This document shows, piece after piece, positions 22,049-28,232 of a stretch of DNA of 63,101 bases. The position numbers were made by a program, and so were the translations under genes. Position 1 is the first letter of the stretch; the number at the start of each line of letters is the position of its first letter. Source of the DNA: Fibrobacter sp. (GTDB taxonomy: Bacteria > Fibrobacterota > Fibrobacteria > Fibrobacterales > Fibrobacteraceae); assembly GCA_016285835.1 (NCBI GenBank), contig JAEERM010000008.1, forward strand, positions 1 through 63,101, read 5' to 3'. A model generated the notes under the pieces. It did no database searches. It was not told the DNA's origin and was given only the letters and a program-made list of their open reading frames with translations.

Positions 22049-24715
22049 ATGGCTGGCAGCTTCGTAAATTTCGTCAAGAACGTGGAACGGCTCGGACAGA
22101 AGAAACGCGGACGCAGGCCCGTGTTCAACGCGCACCAGTTCTATCCCAGCGCCATCGAGGCGGACCTTGAACGCACAACGCGGGAAGAATTTCTTCGCGC
22201 TCTGGAAGAAAGCATCCAGCTTGCGCTCCGAGGCTTCACGGACGACATTGACGACCTGACGAAAGCCACTGCGGAGCTGCCCCCCGAATTTGTCAAGAAG
22301 GTTTCCACGCTTGCCGATGCAGTCGGCGTCAAGAACGGCTGGAATTTCAGCGAGTACGCCAAAATGACCGTCGGACAGCCATATTTCCCGCCACCAGCGA
22401 AAGACGAAATTTTCGAGGTTTGGAAGAAGAACTTCCAGCAACTCTGCATCAGCGCGGAGAGCGACGCCAAGGCGGACATTTCCCGCATCGCCACCGAGGC
22501 GAAGATGAAGGGCTGGAACAAGAGGGAACTGGAAGCGGCCATCCGAGCCAAGCTCCCCGCCGAAACAAAACACCGCGCAGAACTCATCGCGAGAACAGAG
22601 ACCGCCAAGCTCAATTCCGCCGCGAGCATTTCGACGTACAAGCAGCTGGGCATCCGCTACTATGTATGGCTCACGACCTTGGATGGTCGCGACAGGGAAA
22701 CGCACACACACCTGAACGGCCTAATCTGTAGCCTGGACAACCCGAACGTCTATTACGAGGAAACGCCCGACGGCCTGGTCGAAAAGGAAAGAACAGCCTC
22801 GATGTTTCACGGAAATCCGGGCGAGGATTTTCAGTGTCGCTGCTCCATGGTCGCCTGGGACCCCGAAATCGACGGAAAATACGAGGTCAAGGAACGTCCC
22901 GAACAGGAAAAGGGCTCAGAACAGCGTACAGAGGCTTCTACGGGCGAAAACCTTCACAAGGTGGAACAATCTATCGCCGAACAGGAAAAACAGCTGCAAC
23001 AGCTCAAAAACGAGCAAATGCAGCTTTTGAGCCGTCAAAGGCTGGAACAGGCGGCGGAAAAGCGCCATGCCCGAAGCGCCGAGGAAATCGCGGACATTCA
23101 GAAGCGCTGGGACGAACGCAAGTCAAGGCGCAGGCTCAAGGAAGCCGCCGAACAGCGACATTCCCGCAGAACTTCGCAGGAAGCCGCAGCAATTCGCAAG
23201 GAATTGCAGGAAAGGCTCGATACGCGACAGACAGCGCACAGGCTTTTGCAGGACGCGAACGGCATCAATGGCCTACCCGAAATGGACGAACTGGAAAAAG
23301 CCTTGCAGAAGGGCGGCAAACAGGCGTACAGCGACATGAAGAAGCTCTCCCGAAAGCTCGAAACAAGTCTGGGTACATTGAAGGGCTGCACGTATCTTGC
23401 AGACCCCATCCAGGCGGCAAGGGACTTCGACTATTCAACCGCCATCACCGTCAACGAATCCGTAAGAAAGAAGCTCGAAGGCATGGGCAGCTCGCTCGCA
23501 GGCAAAAAGCACGACCTGGAATTTGAAATCGACTGGGTTGAAAAGCACAAGAAGTACGCGAGCTGGAAGGTGGCACAGGACGCCTACAAGAAAGCCCTCG
23601 CCGAAGTGGACCGGCTCATCGACTGGGAAACGGAACTTGGCCGCGTGGACTCCATCAAGATATTCCTCAAGAATCACCCCAAGTCCGCAGTTCTGAAAAA
23701 ACTCACCAGCGACATGGACGCGCTTATCGCCAGGGGCGACAACGCCGCGAAAACGGAAATCAAGGAACTGCTCAAGAAAGCGGAAACGAGAAGAAAGGAA
23801 ATCGAGTACAAGGAAGGACTGGAACGCCTCAAGAAAATCAAGGCTGGCATCAAGTCCGGTTCAAGCGTCCCGTTCTCCACGAACATTTCCATCGACGACC
23901 TTCGCGCCCTCAAGGGCGACAAGTTGCCACCCACCCTCGGACACCTGGACACCGCCATCGAGAAGTACAAAAAAGGCCATAACTACGGCTCGGCGACAAA
24001 GAAGCACGCCGCAGAAATCGAGGCGACGATGCGCGAGCTGTTCCAGAAACACGACCTGGGGATGCACATTGACGACGACCTGCTTGAAAAGGTTTTCAAC
24101 AGCCATTTCAAAAACACCTTCGAGACGGGAAGCTCCGGCGGGTATTGTGGCCCATCGCTCAATGCCGACGGCTCAATCAAGCAGAGCCATGCACGACTGT
24201 CCGCAGCGCACAAACTGTTTGACCTGGGTTCGACGGAAAAGGCGAACCAGCTCAATATCTCGCAGTATGAAAAGTACGGAAACCTTCTCGACCACGACAA
24301 ACTACGAGAGGCGACGACGCACAACCGCGCCACCCAATACGGAAATGTCGCGGTACGCTTCAAGAAGGACAAAGTGACCTGTACATGGACAGCTGGCGAC
24401 AGTCTCGGTGAAAGATACCAGCCCAGTCTCGTCACCGACCCGAAAGCGGTTTCCTATGACGATATGTACGAAAGCAAGCTGCCAGTGAAGGGAACGCAGA
24501 CAGACAACATGACTAAATTCCGCAGCGACAACATCAGCAGCTACCTTGAACTGCAATTTCATGGCGACGTGACGGTTGACTGCGTGGAGTCGCTGACATT
24601 CCCTTACGACCTAACAGAAAAGGCGAAGTCCAAGTATCTTGGCTTCGCCCAAAAGTGGAAATCCATCGGAACGGAAATTTATTTCGTCAAGAATGGAAAG
24701 TTGGAGAAACTGTAA
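22049..24715 (+). CDS. MuF-like head protein fused to a C-terminal toxin-like domain
   Basis: 888 residues, three to four times a plain MuF protein. N-terminal MuF/gp7-like domain with LDGRDRETHTHLNG (about 211-224) and the closing CRCSMVAWDPE (about 263-273). Residues 290-460 are long charged coiled coils. The last 200 residues form a separate domain with GGYCGPSLNADG, YGNVAVRFKKDKVTCTWTAGDSL (about 764-786) and SYLELQFHGDVTVD (about 830-843), a pattern resembling ADP-ribosyltransferase-like domains fused to phage head proteins. Family knowledge: MuF proteins of temperate phages carry polymorphic toxin tails. Whether this one is enzymatic is inference. Confidence 0.75.
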   Translation: MAGSFVNFVKNVERLGQKKRGRRPVFNAHQFYPSAIEADLERTTREEFLRALEESIQLALRGFTDDIDDLTKATAELPPEFVKKVSTLADAVGVKNGWNFSEYAKMTVGQPYFPPPAKDEIFEVWKKNFQQLCISAESDAKADISRIATEAKMKGWNKRELEAAIRAKLPAETKHRAELIARTETAKLNSAASISTYKQLGIRYYVWLTTLDGRDRETHTHLNGLICSLDNPNVYYEETPDGLVEKERTASMFHGNPGEDFQCRCSMVAWDPEIDGKYEVKERPEQEKGSEQRTEASTGENLHKVEQSIAEQEKQLQQLKNEQMQLLSRQRLEQAAEKRHARSAEEIADIQKRWDERKSRRRLKEAAEQRHSRRTSQEAAAIRKELQERLDTRQTAHRLLQDANGINGLPEMDELEKALQKGGKQAYSDMKKLSRKLETSLGTLKGCTYLADPIQAARDFDYSTAITVNESVRKKLEGMGSSLAGKKHDLEFEIDWVEKHKKYASWKVAQDAYKKALAEVDRLIDWETELGRVDSIKIFLKNHPKSAVLKKLTSDMDALIARGDNAAKTEIKELLKKAETRRKEIEYKEGLERLKKIKAGIKSGSSVPFSTNISIDDLRALKGDKLPPTLGHLDTAIEKYKKGHNYGSATKKHAAEIEATMRELFQKHDLGMHIDDDLLEKVFNSHFKNTFETGSSGGYCGPSLNADGSIKQSHARLSAAHKLFDLGSTEKANQLNISQYEKYGNLLDHDKLREATTHNRATQYGNVAVRFKKDKVTCTWTAGDSLGERYQPSLVTDPKAVSYDDMYESKLPVKGTQTDNMTKFRSDNISSYLELQFHGDVTVDCVESLTFPYDLTEKAKSKYLGFAQKWKSIGTEIYFVKNGKLEKL

Positions 24716-24718
24716 GCC

Positions 24719-25351
24719 TTATACCTTTTGATAAAAAACCGTTCCACTCGCATCTGTGATTTTTTTCAAAAAGCGCTGCGTAACAAGTTGCGCAAGCACT
24801 TGGTCAAAATCATCAAACGAATAGAATTCGGAGTCAAATTTTGTTGCTAAAACAAGAGCATCAACAGGTTTCGTCGTTCTTGAAAATTCTTTTTTCATCC
24901 AATCGGAAAGTGCATTCAAATTACAGCCTTGGCTGTTCCAGGGAAGACGATTATTCACTCCTCCAGTTAATTTATTTATAAGACCTTGTTCCACAGCCTC
25001 ATTCAATTGTGAAGGGTCGAACGAAATGAACGAAACAGAGATTTTTTTTCCTGCATTATGCGCTTGCATCACATCGTTGAATTTTGAACCAGTTTTTGGA
25101 GAACGATAAATCAAATGCTGGCGCAATCTACTTCTTATTTTTACGGCTTTCCCAATATACTGCACCACACCATCAACCCAAATAGCATAGCAGCCCCTTT
25201 CTTCTGGAATTGTCGTGGGAAGGCGTTTAGAAGCGTTGCCTATAATGTTTCCATTTATCGATATTTGAGTTGAACGAGCTCCAATTAGACAATCTTCAGC
25301 TTCTGCAAGTACACCAGCCCACATAGCTCTGTCCATACTGACACAATTCAT
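24719..25351 (-). CDS. GIY-YIG-type nuclease-like protein
   Basis: 210 residues from ATG 25351, chosen for GGAGGATAT just upstream; a longer frame would read through the tRNA. The GIY-YIG core is RGCYAIWVDGVVQYIGKAVKIRSRLRQHL with the catalytic Arg and His positions; the C-terminal half is unassigned. AT-rich relative to neighbours. It lies directly downstream of the intron-bearing tRNA on the same strand, a position suggestive of a homing endonuclease, but a repair or restriction-like role is equally possible. Confidence 0.65.
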   Translation of the reverse strand: MNCVSMDRAMWAGVLAEAEDCLIGARSTQISINGNIIGNASKRLPTTIPEERGCYAIWVDGVVQYIGKAVKIRSRLRQHLIYRSPKTGSKFNDVMQAHNAGKKISVSFISFDPSQLNEAVEQGLINKLTGGVNNRLPWNSQGCNLNALSDWMKKEFSRTTKPVDALVLATKFDSEFYSFDDFDQVLAQLVTQRFLKKITDASGTVFYQKV

Positions 25352-25360
25352 ATATCCTCC

Positions 25361-25389
25361 AAAAAAAAAGCGTGCTCTCTCGAACACGC
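25361..25389 (-). terminator. Rho-independent terminator of the phage tRNA
   Basis: Hairpin 25370-25389 (GCGTG with CACGC, extended past one mismatch) followed on the minus strand by nine T. It lies 10 nt beyond the tRNA 3' end and just before the ribosome site of the GIY-YIG gene, which would thus need read-through or its own promoter. Confidence 0.7.
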
Positions 25390-25398
25390 GGTTAAAAA

Positions 25399-25709
25399 TG
25401 GAGCCTCCCGGACTTGAACCGGGAACCAACGGGTTTACGTTCGTGATGCTTTCGCACCTCCGTGGACTATGTCTTCGCCATGCCCTTGCGGGTTTAGGCG
25501 TGGGAGGCTTGTGCGGTCATTAAGCAGGCTCTACTGCTCCGCTAGTCTCTACACCTTCCAGGAGTGTACCCCTGGCTCGGCTCGGCGTTGCCGTGCAGCG
25601 TTTCCGCTGGTTAGGTTTCACCGATTTCTTCCCATTCGCATCCAACTCTTTCAAGCTGGTGCCACAATTTTTATGAGTCCGACGCTCTAACCGATTGAGC
25701 TAAGGCTCC
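25399..25709 (-). tRNA. tRNA with CAU anticodon (Ile2 likely, Met possible), interrupted by an intron
   Basis: Exons 25673-25709 and 25399-25435 together give a 74-nt cloverleaf: acceptor GGAGCCT/AGGCTCC with discriminator A, D arm, anticodon loop CTCATAA, T arm CCCGG-TTCAAGT-CCGGG. No encoded CCA. The C at position 32 and AA after CAT favour the lysidine-type Ile tRNA over elongator Met. The anticodon stem has an A-C mismatch at 31-39. A weak promoter (TTGAAA...TATCTT) lies just upstream on the minus strand. Its 3' half and anticodon arm are identical to the attachment fragment at 28129-28181. Confidence 0.85.
25436..25672 (-). ncRNA. Group I intron (IC3-like, Azoarcus type) in the tRNA anticodon loop
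   Basis: About 237 nt with no reading frame. Minus-strand core elements match the Azoarcus tRNA-Ile intron: GGTGAAACCTAA (25611-25622), CGGCAACGCCGAGCC (25579-25593), GTGTAGAGACTA (25543-25554) and GACATAGTCC (25464-25473), the latter two forming P7. A P9 hairpin GGTGC-GAAA-GCATC follows. The guide GTG lies 7 nt into the intron and can pair with the anticodon CAT. The 3' boundary is unsure: the intact copy at 28145 implies AACCC, while a terminal G would place the splice two bases earlier. Confidence 0.85.
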
Positions 25710-25765
25710 GAGCGCAAAGATAGTAAAAATCGGATTTTTTCAAGCGAACAAATCATATTTTGTGC

Positions 25766-25800
25766 AAAAAAGAGACCGAAGGCGGCTCCTACTGCCGCCT
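25766..25800 (-). terminator. Probable terminator of the minus-strand small-gene operon
   Basis: AGGCGGC/GCCGCCT hairpin (25780-25800) followed on the minus strand after 8 nt by six T. It sits just after the stop of the last gene (25805) and before the tRNA. Confidence 0.55.
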
Positions 25801-25804
25801 AAGA

Positions 25805-26086
25805 CTAGAGATACATCGCTTTCACTTGAGCCTTGATTTTTTCATCGGCATCGGACTTCGACAGGTAGTCGCGTATCAGGTCGGGAAAATTATAGGGCGC
25901 CCACTTGCACATATAGGCGGCGACCATGCGGAAGAAATCGGTCTCGACCTGTTTCTCAACGGTCTGCGCGTATTCCTCGCACACGAACCGTTCCGCCATC
26001 CAGAACTTTCCCGCGTTTCCATTCCCAGCTTCAAAGGGACATTCCTTCTCGCCCTTGTAAAAGCTGCACAGACTTCTGTAATTCAT
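25805..26086 (-). CDS. Hypothetical phage protein (93 residues)
   Basis: Last gene of the minus-strand operon. Two early Cys (CSFYKGEKECPFE) and a helical rest with FWMAERFVCEEYAQTVEKQVETDFFRMVAAYMCKW broken by a DUF-like pattern I cannot name. GAGGC ribosome site upstream of ATG 26086. Expression likely tied to the operon promoter at 27898. Confidence 0.55.
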   Translation of the reverse strand: MNYRSLCSFYKGEKECPFEAGNGNAGKFWMAERFVCEEYAQTVEKQVETDFFRMVAAYMCKWAPYNFPDLIRDYLSKSDADEKIKAQVKAMYL

Positions 26087-26117
26087 CGTTTGCCTCGCTT
26101 AAAAAATAGCTTTTGCA

Positions 26118-26528
26118 CTATTGCTGCAAGCTGTTCTTGAACATATTCACGACTTCATCAATCCAGGAACGATTCACCTCGTAGCCCGATGCACAGCGCG
26201 TCAGATAGCCGCGAACCTTCTTCTCCACGTCCGCCATACCGTCGAACACGTCGAAGCAGTAATCTCCATCGGCATCCAGCGGAGAGCCGCGCCCGGAAAT
26301 TCTGTCTTGGATGCTGCACGCGTAATAGACTCGCGGATAGTCGAGGGCGCATTTCAGCTCCACATAGCGCCTGTAGCCCTCTCCCTGCCTGAATGTCCGC
26401 ACATTCTCCACATAGACTCCGCAGTCGTTCTTACGGGCGCAAAGCCATGATTTACACCATGGCCTAGCATTGTTCGCTTCGCTTGCGGAATCCAAGATGG
26501 AAAAGAAATCCAGCTGTCCTTCCGCCAT
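26118..26528 (-). CDS. Hypothetical phage protein (136 residues)
   Basis: ATG 26528 is preferred over GTG 26534 because GGAGG lies 7 nt before it. The protein has seven Cys, including WCKSWLCARKNDCG, and an acidic middle DADGDYCFDVFDGMADVEKK, then a C-terminal helix. Family not recognised. Overlaps the preceding DUF4314-like gene by a few bases at neither end; spacing is tight, as in one operon. Confidence 0.55.
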   Translation of the reverse strand: MAEGQLDFFSILDSASEANNARPWCKSWLCARKNDCGVYVENVRTFRQGEGYRRYVELKCALDYPRVYYACSIQDRISGRGSPLDADGDYCFDVFDGMADVEKKVRGYLTRCASGYEVNRSWIDEVVNMFKNSLQQ

Positions 26529-26530
26529 CG

Positions 26531-26704
26531 TCACCCCTCCAGCAATCGAACTTTATCGCGTTCAGGCTGAACGGCCAAGCCGCCCCAGGTTCCATGCACT
26601 TGACCAGCGTCGTCAATAAAATCAACGACTCCGACTTTTCTCGTGTACTGGGGTTCGCCTACCATTTCGAGAATTTCAATCTTGTCTCCGATTTTCAAAT
26701 TCAT
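26531..26704 (-). CDS. DUF4314-like small protein
   Basis: 57 residues from ATG 26704 (AGGAGG 7 nt upstream; an upstream start at 26722 lacks support). LKIGDKIEILEMVGEP, then GVVDFIDDAGQVHGTWGGLAVQPERDKVRLLEG follows the DUF4314 pattern, a small SH3-like barrel found in phage early regions. Function of the family is unknown. Confidence 0.65.
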   Translation of the reverse strand: MNLKIGDKIEILEMVGEPQYTRKVGVVDFIDDAGQVHGTWGGLAVQPERDKVRLLEG

Positions 26705-26715
26705 GTTCAGCCCTC

Positions 26716-27093
26716 CTAGCAATATTCAACCTGCGTCAGCATCGGGTAGCCTTTCGGAAACAGCTTGGTACAAAGTTTTTCCACATGTTCGGAAACGTAA
26801 TATACATCTTCGTCGCTCAATGTGGTAGTCTCTCCGTCCTTATTTTTTACGACTAGGAGATTGCCGACAAACATAGGCGAACCGAGATTGTCGATGGCAC
26901 TGATTTTCGCAGGCTCCTTGAAAAGACCTTCGTCGTCGCAGATAATGTCGAAGACCTTTTTTCCGATTTTTCGTTCCTGAATGTCAATCACGGTACACTG
27001 CAATTCGCGGTAATAGTCCGCGAGCTTGTTTTCAATTTCGACCGCCTTGTGGGTCTCGTTGATAACGTCGATTAGGTATGCTTTTATCTTCAT
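26716..27093 (-). CDS. DUF3846-like protein
   Basis: 125 residues. KLADYYRELQCTVIDIQ, then FDIICDDEGLFKEPAKIS and GNLLVVKNKDGET reproduce the DUF3846 layout (beta strands around a CDDEG turn). Such proteins are common in phage and plasmid early regions, with no known biochemical role. Start ATG 27093 with AGGAA-type ribosome site. Confidence 0.65.
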   Translation of the reverse strand: MKIKAYLIDVINETHKAVEIENKLADYYRELQCTVIDIQERKIGKKVFDIICDDEGLFKEPAKISAIDNLGSPMFVGNLLVVKNKDGETTTLSDEDVYYVSEHVEKLCTKLFPKGYPMLTQVEYC

Positions 27094-27105
27094 TGTTTTT
27101 TTCCT

Positions 27106-27339
27106 TTAGGTTAGTGTCCACTTGTTTTGGATTGCATCGTAAACAACAGCGAAGCCAAGCCTCAAGGCGAGTTCCTTGAGCGCGAGCAGCTTCGCCGCTG
27201 CGGTGTCGGCTTGCGCCAGCGTGTACCTTTCCATGGTTCCGTTGACGCTTTTCTCTGCCATCTTTTGAAGTTCGTCGGATTTCTGATTGAACTCGTTCAT
27301 CATCCGTTCAAGCTGTTCTTTCACTTTTGCCCTTTCCAT
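27106..27339 (-). CDS. Hypothetical helical phage protein (77 residues)
   Basis: Starts MERAKVKEQLERMMNEFN and is helical throughout until FAVVYDAIQNKWTLT. The start lies 2 nt after the stop of the upstream gene, so it is translationally linked to it. No family recognised. Confidence 0.5.
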   Translation of the reverse strand: MERAKVKEQLERMMNEFNQKSDELQKMAEKSVNGTMERYTLAQADTAAAKLLALKELALRLGFAVVYDAIQNKWTLT

Positions 27340-27341
27340 CG

Positions 27342-27746
27342 CTATGCCTCCACGCTTTCTTCTTCGGGTTCTTCTTCAATCGCTTTTTCGATTTCTTCTT
27401 CCAGTTCCTCCATCGCCTTTTCGATGCCCTCGTCAAGCAAGTAGCAGCGAATCGTCACATCCGCCCATTCGGCGCCTTTCTCGATGGCGTTGCACTCGCA
27501 GCAGAACTCGGTCATGGCCTCGCCAAGCAAGTCCCAGTTCCCCGCGATATTCTGCTCTGCCTCATAGCTGGAGAACGTATAGGAACCCGAAGCGTTGCCA
27601 GTGACAGAATCGTCAACCCAGAACGCATCATGGAATTTCTCTTTCAGCGTTTCCTTGGACATTCCCTTCACGTCGTGATACCCAAGGTATTCCTTGATGG
27701 CCGTCACGCAGTCGTCCTTGATGTTTTCGTGGTAGTCGTAGCTCAT
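27342..27746 (-). CDS. Hypothetical acidic phage protein, first gene of the minus operon
   Basis: 134 residues from ATG 27746 (GAGAGGT 7 nt upstream). N-terminal part SYDYHENIKDDCVTAIKEYLG and a C-terminal acidic tail (repeated EE, last 30 residues nearly all E, A, K), which could mimic DNA or bind basic partners. Its ribosome site lies against a terminator-like hairpin in the leader (27769-27792). Function unknown. Confidence 0.6.
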   Translation of the reverse strand: MSYDYHENIKDDCVTAIKEYLGYHDVKGMSKETLKEKFHDAFWVDDSVTGNASGSYTFSSYEAEQNIAGNWDLLGEAMTEFCCECNAIEKGAEWADVTIRCYLLDEGIEKAMEELEEEIEKAIEEEPEEESVEA

Positions 27747-27759
27747 GGTTTTACCTCTC

Positions 27760-27792
27760 AAAAAAAGAGAGGCTCGCCGTTTGGCGAGCCTC
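27760..27792 (-). terminator. Leader hairpin, terminator or attenuator
   Basis: Perfect 10-bp stem GAGGCTCGCC/GGCGAGCCTC with 4-nt loop, followed on the minus strand by TC and seven T. It sits between the promoter at 27898 and the first gene at 27746, so transcripts of the operon must pass it. An attenuation switch is the simplest reading. Confidence 0.65.
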
Positions 27793-27897
27793 GATGGGTT
27801 GAATCGAAAGTCGTTTTTTCCCGTCTGGAATCATCAAATTTCTAGTCAACATTATGGTCATTTTTAAAACTATTTAGTGCTCTTTTGTTCACTATTT

Positions 27898-27926
27898 AAT
27901 ATACCTAATTTAGTTAGGTTTGTCAA
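27898..27926 (-). promoter_or_regulatory. Consensus promoter with operator in the spacer, minus strand
   Basis: Minus strand TTGACA (27921-27926), 17-nt spacer, TATATT (27898-27903): an almost perfect sigma-70 promoter. The spacer contains an inverted repeat ACCTAA-n5-TTAGGT, a likely repressor site between -35 and -10. It points into the small-gene operon (27746 to 25805). Confidence 0.75.
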
Positions 27927-28128
27927 TGGCCGTACAAAAAAAATTTTGACGGTCTTTACCCCCTGGTTCAACCTGTTAATTTTTTGTAAATTTTTGACGT
28001 CTGGGGATGAGCAAAAAGCTCAAAACCAGGTCACAAAAAGTGGGCTTTTTAAGGCAAAAACAAGGTTTTAAATTGTGAGCTTTTTGTGAGACGTTAATCG
28101 AAAACCCAGTATCTACGCGGGACAGGGC
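27927..28128. other. Noncoding prophage end with short A/T-rich repeats
   Basis: No gene is visible. The stretch holds repeated AAAAAG/CTTTTT words (GAGCAAAAAGCTC, CACAAAAAGTGGG, GAGCTTTTTGTGAG) and two TTTTGACG words. Such direct and inverted short repeats next to an attachment core fit arm-type integrase and IHF-like binding sites. This is inference from position and pattern. Confidence 0.4.
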
Positions 28129-28181
28129 AGAGCGTCGGACTCATAACCCGTTGGTTCCCGGTTCAAGTCCGGGAGGCTCCA
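28129..28181 (+). other. Prophage attachment site (attR), tRNA 3' fragment
   Basis: 53 bp equal to the anticodon arm, variable loop, T arm and acceptor 3' strand of the CAU tRNA, intron-free, ending at discriminator base A 28181. The bases before 28129 do not supply a D arm or acceptor 5' strand, so this is a remnant, not a gene. It is followed by a terminator on the host side. This is what remains at the far junction when a phage integrates into a tRNA 3' half; the complete host gene should be left of the window. Confidence 0.75.
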
Positions 28182-28184
28182 CGA

Positions 28185-28220
28185 AATCCCGAACTCGAAA
28201 GAGGACGGGATTATTTTTTT
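28185..28220 (+). terminator. Rho-independent terminator after the tRNA attachment site
   Basis: AATCCCG (28185-28191) pairs with CGGGATT (28206-28212), followed by A and seven T. It would end the original host tRNA transcript and marks the start of host DNA. Confidence 0.75.
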
Positions 28221-28232
28221 GTGTGGGTTGTG

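Noticed and set aside
24719..25429. Longer 236-residue start of the GIY-YIG protein
   Set aside because: The extra N-terminus is translated tRNA sequence; ATG 25351 has a strong ribosome site.
25399..25709. tmRNA (ssrA) gene, suggested by a 311-nt RNA with tRNA-like ends
   Set aside because: The two ends join into a full tRNA with D arm and CAU anticodon, the middle carries group I intron core strings, and no tag-peptide frame is visible.
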